Source: Stichopus chloronotus (taxonomy: Eukaryota; Echinodermata; Holothuroidea; Aspidochirotida; Stichopodidae). From it: a stretch of DNA of 64,000 nt. The translations under genes were made by a program, and so were the position numbers. The stretch covers positions 9,486,001 to 9,550,000 of the forward strand of contig CM037835.1 in the NCBI GenBank assembly GCA_021234535.1. The letters run 5' to 3'. The notes under the pieces are model-generated. The model worked only from the letters and a program-made list of their open reading frames with translations, made no database searches and was not told the origin of the DNA. Positions 53,962 through 64,000 of this stretch are shown piece by piece. Position 1 is the first letter of the stretch. The number at the start of each line of letters is the position of its first letter.

Positions 53962-55080
53962 TAGCTCATACCAGATAGCTGGTGTGAGCTATTGTAATGG
54001 TGCGGCGTCACTCTAGCTTTGTATCTATCTATGTATCTATGTATGTATCTATGTATGTATCTATGTATGTATCTATGTATCTATCTATGTATCCATCTAT
54101 GTATCCATCTATGTATCCATCTATGTATCCATCTATGTATCCATCTATGTATCCATCTATGTATCCATCTATGTATCCATCTATGTATCCATCTATGTAT
54201 CCATCTATGTATCCATCTATGTATCCATCTATGTATCTATCTATGTATCTATCTATGTATCTATCTATGTATCTATCTATGTATCTATCTATGTATCTAT
54301 CTATGTATCTATCTATGTATCTATCTATCTATGTATCTATCTATGTATCTATCTATCTATGTATCTATCTATGTATCTATCTATGTATCTATCTATCTAT
54401 GTATCTATCTATGTATCTATCTATGTATCTATCTATCTATCTATCTATCTGTCTGTTCACAATTGTTCAAAATGCTTCTCCTCCGTCATGCTTTCATGGA
54501 TTTGTCTGAAACTTTGACAAAATGTTTCATAGGTGGTGGACCATTTAGGATGTTCAGGAATTTTTGGTCGAAAGTCCCATGTGGGCCCTTTGGCCCATTT
54601 TATGAAATTCTACAAAATGCTTCTCCTTCTACAGATTACATTGTACAATGCTGATGGTTTGTCACATTGATGATCAGTTATTGGTCCCTTCAGGGTGTTC
54701 AGAATTCGGTGATCCAAGACCCCATGTGGGCCCAGTGGCCCATTATGTGAAATTCTGTTTGAAATGTTGCTTCTCACACAGGCATCCATGGATTTACATT
54801 TAACTTGGACACAATAATCCTTGGGTGGTAGTTCATGTGGGATGTACAAAAAAGTTTCAGTTTAAGGTCCCATGTGGACCCTATTGTCCATTTTAGGAAA
54901 TTCTACAAAGTTGTTCTTCTCCTACATATTCTCTTGTGCAATGTTGATGATTTGTCATAATGATACTCTGCTAGTGGTTATCTTAGGGTGTTCATGAATT
55001 TGTAGTCTATGGTTCCATGAGGACCGTATGGCCCATTTTATGGAATTCTGCAAATTGCTTCTTCTCCCATGAAAGTGCCC
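53962..55080. mobile_element. Composite element C: hairpin, TATC/TATG array, ~145-bp tandem repeats
   Basis: A 13-bp hairpin (TAGCTCATACCAG at 53962-53974 with CTGGTGTGAGCTA at 53979-53991, one G-T pair) is followed by a tetranucleotide array and then tandem units marked by CAAAATGCTTCTC-like cores near 54470, 54613, 54763, 54907 and 55050. Two unit types alternate (one has CATGCTTTCATGGATTT, the other ACATTGTACAATGCTGATG). A further B-type unit is at ~55590-55745. Same plan as elements A and B. Confidence 0.65.
54021..54454. repeat. GTAT/CTAT/CCAT tetranucleotide array with 12-bp higher-order units
   Basis: Starts as GTATCTAT 8-mers, becomes about a dozen copies of a 12-mer ATCCATCTATGT, then ATCTATCTATGT, then mixed. 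Open frames of 170 and 211 codons across it are pure repeat translation and not genes. Confidence 0.95.
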
Positions 55081-55589
55081 CTTTAAACTGTCATACACAT
55101 CTCAAATATCCCTATCGTGCATGAATGTATTCGAGTAATTGGACAGTGTCAGTTACTATGCCAACTGAAACTCTGTATTGCCCTCAGGTATGTTGACCAG
55201 TATATGGACTTTAAGGGGCACTTTGAGTTGTTTCATGAACTTCAGTTAGTCTTCACAAAGATATCACTTTTGTGTCAAAGTTTCTAGTGACTGTGTTCAA
55301 CTTAGAGGGCCCCATTATGAGCCACATGTAATTGACCACTAATGAGTGAGTAGCCAATGATTTAAATTGGTTTTGGAAAACTTGTGACCATTCACTTTCG
55401 GCCACATTTGTACCAATTCATATACACTCAGCCAGTACAACCAATAAGAAAAATTAGTAGAAATTGACAGTTTTCATAATTATTGGATGTGAATAGTGAT
55501 GCTGATTATAAGCATTGTTATTTGATAGTGCCCATTAAAATTTTGACAACTTTAATTTATTGACAAAGATCAAACTTCTGCACTGTTGG

Positions 55590-55745
55590 AGCACCAGTTT
55601 ATGAAATTCTGAAAATTGTGCAGTCCTACAGATTCTCTTGCACAATGTTGATGATTTGGTATAATGATGCTCGGTGGTGCCTATGATTTGACGCAATGAT
55701 ACATAAATGGTACCTTCAGGATGTTGAGGTATTAGTCTCTGCACC
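55590..55745. repeat. Extra unit of the element C tandem family
   Basis: 'TTTATGAAATTCTGAAAAT', 'CTACAGATTCTCTTGCACAATGTTGATGATTTG' and 'CCTTCAGGATGTTGAGG' match the units at 54.6 and 54.9 kb after a 500-bp gap. Confidence 0.65.
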
Positions 55746-56084
55746 AATGGTGGTCTAGTTTGTTTTGTTTTTTTGTATCGTAGGGCAGCGACCTTTCTGG
55801 ATATTTTAACATAATGCAAATTGGGGTTTCAAATATGCGCCCTTAACTTCACAGGTCAATCCAACTTTTTCCCCAATACCTATTTTATGGATCTATACCT
55901 GTGTATAGGGGTGTATGTGTGTAAAAATTATACACACAATTCCGTTTCTGGCGTGAATCGGGGATACATGCAAGACTAAATACCAGTAACTGGGGACTTC
56001 ATATGCAAAGTGGGGATATCCCCGTTTACGTGAGGAAACGTTCATGTCCCCGAAAGGCGCCCTAAACGGGTATGCGTGTTTTGG

Positions 56085-56300
56085 CTTGTAAACACTGTGT
56101 CTCAAAAGGGAAAGATGCTTGGACTTTTAAGTTGGTGTAAAGAGAGTCCATTGAGAGAAGATGGTTCCTATTGGTTTTCATGGAGGTTGAAGGTCACTTG
56201 AGGTCACCAGAGCTGAAAGTATGACATCTATTAGGGAAGTTATCTCGGCAACTGAATTTTGCATTAACATCAAACTTTCATCATTGATGAGTAGATGAGC
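56085..56300 (+). repeat. Orphan unit of the element A tandem family
   Basis: 'AAACACTGTGTCTCAA', 'AAGTTGGTGTAAAGAGAGTCCATTG', 'GGTCACTTGAGGTCACCAGAG', 'TATCTCGGCAACTGAAT' parallel 3520-3690, more than 50 kb away. Confidence 0.7.
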
Positions 56301-56554
56301 TGTATCATTTGAAATGCCCAGTCGAAGATGGGATGACATAATATGAATAAGTTCTATTATTCCGAAGATCTGTCATGGATTCAAAAACCAAACGCATTAC
56401 TCTGAATTTTTTACATGTCCTGAATGTGAACATATGAAGAGACAATGCCCATCAGGAAAATAATGCACCCTTTTTCACATTCAAAACTTACCAAAAAGTA
56501 GATGTAAGAGCATAGGCCCGTATATTGTTACTAAATTGAATTTAAAGACAAATA

Positions 56555-56841
56555 CTCATCACCTTAGAGAGTTTCAATCCTCCTTACCACTCACCTCTAG
56601 TAGCTGTCTAAAACTCCTCCACATGTGTAATGAAAACAATGGATCCCTGTGTACGCTGTGTAATATGGGCTACTCTGCATCTGTTGAATTTGCTGTCATT
56701 CAAAAAGTAGAACCAGTTGAGAATTTTGCTCTCCGGAAGCCAGCTTGGGGTGATGAGTTACTGCCTTTAATCTCATTCGCTTTTCCTATGAAACTATCAG
56801 AAGCATCATTGTTTGTGCACTCTCTTCAAGCAATAACTTAG
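56555..56841 (+). repeat. Dispersed repeat, copy related to 15345-15545
   Basis: The repeat copy covers about 56555-56745. A 101-codon open frame (56536-56841) runs through it with no recognisable domain; its sister copy is broken, so a coding role is doubtful, though a decayed transposon protein cannot be excluded. Confidence 0.55.
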
Positions 56842-57344
56842 CATATCTCGTTAGATTTATTGTTGTTTCTAAGTAATCAGTCAATGGCCCCGTTTCCAGC
56901 AACTCCATGTCTTTACAAAGTACTCCATTGGGACACCTTTGGAAGATATTTCCAGGAGTATCTCTGTTGATTCGCTACTAATTTCACGTCTCTAACCATA
57001 AGTGGTGTAAGAAACTTTCCGTCAACTTGTAAGTTACCTTGCTAATAGATATATGCCATCCTTTGTCACCACAATTTTCGGTAAGGTTGGGTCAATGAAG
57101 TTGTATGTGGTTTAGACTCGTTCGTTATTCATTCATATCAGCATTTGGCATTACACCAAATTTGGTTTACTTTCTCATGTTTTGTTTTTCATTTTGATAT
57201 TGGTCTTTTCCCTTCTCCACTTGCTTTTGTTTCTTTTATTTAAAGATATACATGTGTATATGGAAAATGAAATTTTAGCAAGGGATCAGAGTGTCATTCG
57301 ATCTTCTGGTTTAATAAGAATGTAGCTAATAGTCAAGACTTTAT

Positions 57345-57985
57345 TATACTGAAATTGTATGAGGCATGCAAAGAGGAGTTATGAACTCAGTCGCTCATTC
57401 GTTATGATTAAAAGATGGATCATTTGTAAAACATATATAATATACTCATATTATAAAACTCGGATGTTCATGGCGTACATATATATATATATATATATAT
57501 ATTTGTTCATGACGGCGCAATGTTCTGTGCAGGGCCCGGACCCCTTAGTTTTTCCTGTAAGAGATAGAAAATAATATACTGTTCAAATTTCACAGAAATT
57601 GTATGAGGCAAAAAAGACTTAGCGGCACATTTGTTTACGTCGATTATTTGTACACAGAATAGTAGTAAAACTAATGTGTTCATGACGTCACAACTTTCTA
57701 TTCAGGACCGGGAACACTTAGCTTTTCCTGTATGTGATAGATAATAAATCGTATGAGGCAAAAAGGAGTTATATACTTAGCCGCACATTCGTTTGTTACA
57801 TATGTCGATTATTTGAACACAGGATAGTAAAAAAAAAAAACTAGTACGTTCATGACGTCACCACCTTCTTTGCAGGGCCAGGACCACTTAGGCTTTTCTG
57901 TAAGAGAGAGACAATAAATATTGCTATATACTGTCAAAATGCCATAGAAATCGTAGGAAGCAAAAAGTATGATAGACTTTCTCGC
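57345..57985. repeat. ~170-bp tandem repeats carrying TGACGTCA sites
   Basis: Units contain 'AAATTGTATGAGGCAAAAA', 'GCACATTCGTTT', 'TTCATGACGTCAC', 'GCAGGGCC.GGACC..TTAG' and 'TTTTCCTGTAAGAGA'. The CATGAC landmark recurs at 57508, 57681 and 57851. Two units hold a perfect CRE palindrome TGACGTCA (57683-57690, 57853-57860). A TA run (57478-57502) lies in the first unit. Confidence 0.75.
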
Positions 57986-58148
57986 GCATTCGTTTTTGGA
58001 AGTACGTTCATTACTTTTCCTTCTGATAACGGCCGTTAAAAGCCTCCGTAATAGTCCATTCTGTCATAGCTGTCTGCTGTCTTCAGCTTCAACACATAAT
58101 GTGTTTACTGCACGGTATGAATGTGGGCGGCTGAACGTGCGGCTCACT

Positions 58149-58610
58149 CAGTGTTTCCACTTCGAAGGAAATTTCCCGAATTTCTGGAAATCTGGCCCTC
58201 GTCCAGGTAATTTCCGGGAAATGGAAAAATTGCAGGAAATTCCAGGAAATCAAGAAATTGTGGGGTAAAAAAAAATAATAGTAAAATCTAAGGTAATTAT
58301 ACCAAAACAATTTCTTTTTTATTTCTAAGGTTTGAAACTCTTTACTAGTCATGCAAGAGTACACAGTACACTGCAGTTTAGTGTATACTGCAGTGTATAA
58401 TACAGTACTGCATACCATTGAACTAGTACCCTACACACACCCGCCTTAACTGTGCATTCGTTCAAAGACCCCATCTGTGAAAGTGTAGGGCATGTTACAG
58501 CAAAATTAGCTCGTGAATTACCAATTTGAAAATTCCAGGAAATGCTACTAAATTCCAGGAAATTTTGTATTCAATTCCAGGAAATCTAAAATTGGGCTGT
58601 GGAAACACTG
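58149..58610. mobile_element. hAT-type MITE with perfect 8-bp target duplication
   Basis: Ends are CAGTGTTTCCAC and GTGGAAACACTG, exact inverse complements of 12 bp. Both sides have the identical flank GGCTCACT (58141-58148 and 58611-58618). The 462-bp interior has repeated CCAGGAAAT/ATTTCC motifs near both ends, like hAT transposase subterminal binding repeats. No coding capacity. Confidence 0.92.
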
Positions 58611-59899
58611 GGCTCACTTGACTGTAGTTGCATGTGTTGACGCAACCGTCACTTGAGAAAGTGCTTTCTATCATCTATAGATTCTTCGATCAAGAACACA
58701 TAAAATTACACCACTATGGGGAAGACACGTAACAAATAATTATTGCACACGTTTATTTTAATCAACGTTTGAAGGCGTTAATGAACACTCCAGTACTAGG
58801 GCCTAGTATTGTAGTGTAGGCCTGTGACTGTGAGTAGTAGGCTATGCCTACTGTAGGTCATGTCCGATAATCCTTACAGTTTCCTGGTAACTTACTCCTG
58901 AAATTTACTAACTGAGGACTAAAGTAATGTAATTTGCGTTAGCTCTTTGAAGTATATTGCACCTGTTCCCCAACCATGGATGCTTAATAAAGCCGTAACT
59001 TGCAGAGATGATTGTCACATATCCATCCATGCTATAAGCAATACTGTAGTCAGTTAACTTGGTACATCGTCTACATTACAGTCTAGTCAACTCAAGCCGA
59101 CGCGAGAGGTTTTAGCACAACACATTCTTCAGGTCAAAGAGGTCATTCAAAATTTTCAGCTGTATGTACAGCACTCAAGGCGTTTGGAATAAATGTTGAA
59201 ACTGTAAATGTGTCAAATCTTCATTGTATACAATCAAAATGACAAAACACAATTTCAAAAAGTTCAGTTGATGACTACACGTTATTTGCGCTTACGAAAA
59301 TGCCTATTTAATCCAGATTCTTTTATAAATATTACCTCATGCTAGCACGCCTCTATGTCATCAGTAGTAGGGCCTAATTATTCCTCCTAAAATCTTGTCA
59401 TCGTACAAGCGGTGTGTTGTTTATAGGTGATTGCGTTCATCTGCACTGACCTGGTAAAACCTTTGAAAAGAAACAAAATTTAAGCAAAATTGTTGAGTTC
59501 GTAGTCACCCAACGTGAAGTTGTGATAAAAAAAAACACATAAGTTACCTCAAACCTTATGTGGTTGTTTCTCGTGTTAAAACAACTGCAGTTCAAGGACC
59601 TTATTAATCCAATATATTAATTACAATTAAAGATCATGGAAAATAGCTGTACCATACGACTTCAGCCCTATACGAGTAAATGACCTGAAATATAGTTTAT
59701 ATGTTGAAGTTTATTATATAGGCAGACAATCCACCACTTTCCCCATATGGAGAGCGACTTGATGTGACTTGCATTGGGGCAGGTCCACAACTGGTTGATC
59801 TAATTGTTGGTCATTCACGTTATCAAATAGCTCTATGCTTACATCAACATGGGAATAATATGTACATATACGGAGGCCAGTCAAACTTAAAGGTCTGGT

Positions 59900-60460
59900 G
59901 ACATGCTTCCAAAAAAGAGCTTCCTTCAATGCAAACGTTACAAAGGAAAACCTTCAGTGAAAATCCGTTGGAATTTTGTTTTTATCTATTACCGTTTTTG
60001 AGATATGACTTTTCAAAGCTTGAAGAAAATGCAAAACAGATGACGTAGAGTGTTGCACAGTGTCAGTTTTTCTTTTGTTAACCCTATATAATTTGCCTCT
60101 TAATTACTTAATTACTGAGTTTTATATTGGTGCGTGATATCGATATTTTTGAAGGAGAAAATACATGCTTCCAAAATAAAACCCTCTGGGCATATAAAAT
60201 TCTCAAATGACCTTGAAATAAAGGTTACATAAACAAAGGATTAACGTAAGACATATCCTGGGAGTCCCTCTCCTGACATCACAAATTTGCATATTTAGCC
60301 AATGTTTATTCATGACACAGCTGTGAGACACTAATTTGCCTGTAAATTTGTCAATTTTTGACGGATTTTGACGCAATTTGTGGCTATTTTCAACATTTTG
60401 AATGCCTAATGCACCCAATACCTCAAAATGTCATTTTCATGTCACGAGACCTTTAATGGC
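59900..60460 (-). repeat. Dispersed ~0.5-kb repeat, copy 4 (reverse orientation)
   Basis: The inverse complement carries 'GTGACATGAAAATGACATTTTGAGGTATTGG', 'TTTACAGGCAAATT', 'AATAAACATTGGCTAAATATGCAAAT', 'GAGAGGGACTCCCAGGA', 'CTTTATTTCAAGG', 'CTGTTTTGCATTTTCTTCAA' as in copies 1-3. The left boundary matches the start of copy 2. Confidence 0.75.
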
Positions 60461-63400
60461 TCAAAGTGAATATTCCATGCAAAAGGTGAGTGAAAAATTG
60501 TCAAAAATGGCCAGAAAAACAATAAAGAGTCTCGTATTTTTGCCGTATGCTTGAGCGACGATTAACTACAATTGACATGGAAATGATACTATGCATTGAC
60601 AAATACCCCTCCCCGGACACTCAACTGACCACTTCCCCTTACAAATGCGACAAGATTCATGCACAGAATGTCCATAAGAACTGGATTTCCCTGTCAGAAA
60701 TTGCTATCTTGTAAAATGTGGGAAATGATTGCCATTCAACGTGTATTTCCTGAGGTGATAGAAATTTACTTGACGGGGAAGTGAGAGGAGGAGGGGAGGG
60801 TCACTGATGATATGTGATACCTGTGGAACTTAGCTTTTCCTCATTAAATTGAGCAAAATCCTTTCCATAGACGAAATTGTATGGGGGACCTTAAACCCTT
60901 ACACATTTTCCCCTCCCTCAATTTTTGTAACCTAAAGTGTAGAGAAAACATGCGGCTCTGATGGAGTTACACTCTAAACACAAGAGACGGTGAAATTTAC
61001 GACAAAAAAGAATGTAGCCTACTGAGGGAACACTCCTTCTAAGAATGAATTTCACACGGAGTGGATTGAAAATTCACTTTAAAAAGAGCGATATTTCATC
61101 CCATGTGTGTAAATATCACTCCACTCCTGATAGAATTTATTCGTAATGCGAGCGGTCCCTCAGTACACTCTTTTTGGAGCGAATTTCTCTCTTTGAGTTT
61201 AGAGTGCTTTTATGCTTCCATGCACCACACCACTTCGACCATTTTCCCGAACTACCCCTGAGAATATCTGGTTGTGCATGCGCTTTAAGGAAAGAAGTTC
61301 CCCCCCCCCCCCCCGCCGCTTCCCCCCTTCTTTCAATGTCACATCGACACCCATGGTCTTCATGTGGGGAAACTACAGTCACCCATACAGGGCTTATATT
61401 CCAACCAATGTCTCCAAACGTAGTACGGTATAGGCCTACTTAATTTTATTTTCATTATATTTATTTCCGTTATTTCCGCTGACTATTGTCATACTCGATA
61501 TGTTAATATATAGATGTATGTAGTAACAGATAAGGAAAGCATGGAAAACCTGGAAAGCAATGGCTTGAACACGGAAGGTTGACCATAGAAATAAAAATGA
61601 AAAGAAAAAGAATAAAAAATCCACGAACGAAATAACGTGAAAAGACCTTGCTCCCTGTCACCCACCCCACAGAATACAACAAAGTATTGCTACAACAGAG
61701 TAGAACATCCATATATCACGCATGAATATTCTCTTGAACATCATCTTTTCACATGATGAGGGAATTCCTAATGAAAGACATTTAGTCGCAATCCTACACT
61801 ATTTTGCAGTTTCAAATGTGAGACCTAAATCAGTTTTCACGGAATAGGCCTGTGAGAGGTTGACAGGATGAAACTCGCAACATGCAACTTCTTAGAAGTG
61901 ATCACCATGGAGCAAGTAAAACCACTAAAATGTAAATAAATTGCCTATATGAACTAGTACATACGTCGGTAAGTTGTTTTCTATACTGAACGATGCTTTT
62001 TGGATATTTATCGCCGAGCCAACTTTCCATCAAGAAAAGCTGGAAATTACATTCCAAAACTGGGAATATTAAAGTCTCTGCCATTATTACGGAAAGTGTT
62101 TTTTAAACTAATGAAATTCACATTTATAGACAACCTTTTAATTTGTTATTCCCTGTAGATGGTATCTTTTGCTAAATAAGTCTCTATTAAAACAACCATA
62201 CTAATTGTGATTCAATGTATCATAAAACTAAAAGACAGAAACAATGGGTCTAGATAAGAAAGCATCTCGTCGCTTTCTAGCAAAGTGATTTTCACCGTGG
62301 TATCTGACTACTTAGGGGCACATGGGGAAAATTGGGGGCTGTGGCACTGATTTGGTGGTCATTTACAATGGCAGCAGTGTTATGTGGCACAGTAAGGCAT
62401 CCCGGGATCCGTTCCCCGGTTTTGTCTCCCCGCTTTGAAATGGACTTAGCATTGACCGGACGAGACAATCTACGTCACTTCCTAATTAAGATGGAACCAG
62501 ACATTCGAAACCTCGCAGCTTTACACCAAGCTCAGTCCATGTGGCGTAATTAGACTTTTTTCAGAAGGGGCAAGCTTCTATAGTTCCCGATTTTTTTTTT
62601 TTTTTCACGAGCATTACTGCATTACGGAATCTTCTGCATTATGCAAGGGTAAGTTACAAACGGGCATAGTTAGGTTATTTTTCAGGGGGTATGGGAGACA
62701 AACTTCATAAGTTCTCAAGGTTACATAAATGCCAGTTTGATTTTGAAAGTGGGATGACACCAGAGGAGGAGGCGGGACGTTAGCTGGTCTGTAGTTAGCC
62801 AAGTTATGTATGGTAGGTGAGTACAGAAATCACGAAAGAAGTGAACTGTGTGGTTTGCTATGGCCTACACCGCTTGTTCACGACCAGTGACCGCAATTGG
62901 AAGGACCATAAAGACAGAAAAAAAGTTCCTCCTCGTCGAAATCCATCTTTCCAAATGAACTACTGTGTCTATATGCAGATGTAGTCTTAGTCAAGACTTT
63001 GTGAATCTTTCCCCTTCCTGCCCACATTCCCACAACGCCTGTTATCACCGCTACTCCCCTCTACGGCTCCTATCTGTATACTGCTTTAAACTGTTATAAT
63101 CCTCGAGTTGCTTTCGTTCACTAAGTCTTGGATAACTCCTATGTTGATTTCAATAAGAATCATAAACCAGCTGGGATGGATCTGACAAGAAGATGGTTAA
63201 ACAGTGATCGACTCTTACATCGTGGTAAGGCGCGTGCTGTATAAATGAGTCAGTAGAAACTGTATGGAATGTATAATAGAAGAAGAAAATACTACCATCG
63301 TCTTAACGCAAGACTATATGGGGGTTTCCGCAATCCGCAACTTAGACGTAGAGTGTGAATTGAAACGCAGATACATGGGCGCAGAAAACTGTCCGTTTGA

Positions 63401-64000
63401 GTTCGGCGATACCGTTGTATAGAGATGATCATGCTACGCCACCGTACTCAAAAGTTCAGTCTTCCGGTGTTTACCACAGTTTATTAACCCTCTACCCCGG
63501 GAAACCACCAAGCCAAGCGTCAGCCATGAGGCCCGCACTGGTAAACCAATCGTCGAACTGTCAACATTCGTTGTTTCTCTGTAAATATGTAGGCCTGTGT
63601 CATCGTATCTCTCTGTTCCTCGTGCTTCCTGGCATCGTCATGTAACTCTGTTATCGATTTAAATCATCACTCTAATTTATCTAATTTGTGTGTGCCAGTC
63701 GAATCAATCATCAAATAAATGGAACTCTGATCGTGAAATTGGATTCTCTTTCGACTTTCTCCTGTTCTGACGTCTCTCTGTATAAGTTGAAACGGGATCG
63801 ATCTGTGTTGTCAAGAACTGAAACATCCGTCGCTGGGGCAGTCATACCACGATTGTAACCCCCCCAAACCCCCCCCCCCTTAACACGACATCGTATAGTC
63901 GGTAACGTTTATCATAACACCGACAATACGAAAATGCCAAGCGAGTAGGATAATATGAACGAGTGGCAAATGGTTCACCAACTTCCCTCGCTGAGTGCCC
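60461..64000. other. No recognised gene
   Basis: Short frames at 61174-61443, 62332-62553 and 63397-63645 lack recognisable domains. A C15 run is at 61300-61314, and a hAT-like start (GTGGCGTAATTAGAC) is near 62541. Confidence 0.45.

Noticed and set aside
54019..54654. Open frames of 170 and 211 codons
   Set aside because: Translation of a TATC/TATG/CCAT tetranucleotide array; the repeat is open in several frames at once and has no domain.
56012..56023. GGGGATATCCCC palindrome
   Set aside because: Perfect but short and without a partner or context.

Overview
The window is nuclear DNA from an animal, not a prokaryote or virus. It is AT-rich, has almost no long open reading frames, is full of microsatellites and dispersed repeats, and carries one intron-containing gene whose exons join cleanly at GT-AG sites. 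The mix of hAT-type elements with CAGTGGCG ends, hairpin plus microsatellite plus ~150-bp tandem elements, and many TAGGCCTA words suggests a marine invertebrate deuterostome, most likely an echinoderm. That placement is inference.

The gene is on the + strand at about 30.9-40.1 kb. It is the 3' part of a filamin-like actin-crosslinker gene. Four exons (30915-31141, 36290-36569, 36755-39399, 39858-40070) join in frame to give 1,121 residues: a second calponin-homology (CH2) domain, one filamin Ig repeat, a disordered linker of about 770 residues, a second filamin repeat, and a stop. The first visible exon starts inside a codon, so the upstream exons (N-terminus and presumably CH1) are elsewhere. 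I did not find CH1 in the 30.9 kb upstream. A filamin-like protein with only two Ig repeats, separated by a huge Ser-rich linker encoded in one 2.6-kb exon, is unlike canonical filamins, which have about 20-24 repeats.

The rest is non-coding as far as I can read it. 0-30.9 kb holds simple repeats, one composite tandem element (3.4-4.7 kb), a 52-bp minisatellite (26.5-27.0 kb) and dispersed repeat copies; some of it may be introns of the filamin-like gene. Intron 1 (31.1-36.3 kb) carries a hAT element with perfect 8-bp target duplications. 40-64 kb holds two more hAT elements with 8-bp duplications (45.9-46.7 and 58.1-58.6 kb), an element with inverted ends and a TA duplication (51.05-51.91 kb), a perfect 30-bp-arm palindrome (50.57-50.63 kb), two more composite tandem elements (43.7-44.4 and 54.0-55.1 kb) and a ~170-bp tandem array with CRE sites (57.3-58.0 kb).

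The best leads are the two-repeat filamin, the three hairpin + microsatellite + ~150-bp tandem elements (resembling the Helentron-derived DINE-1/Pearl class), nuclear-receptor-type half-site arrays inside one of them, and four copies of a ~0.5-kb repeat, one of which starts about 240 bp after the filamin stop and may supply its poly(A) signals.
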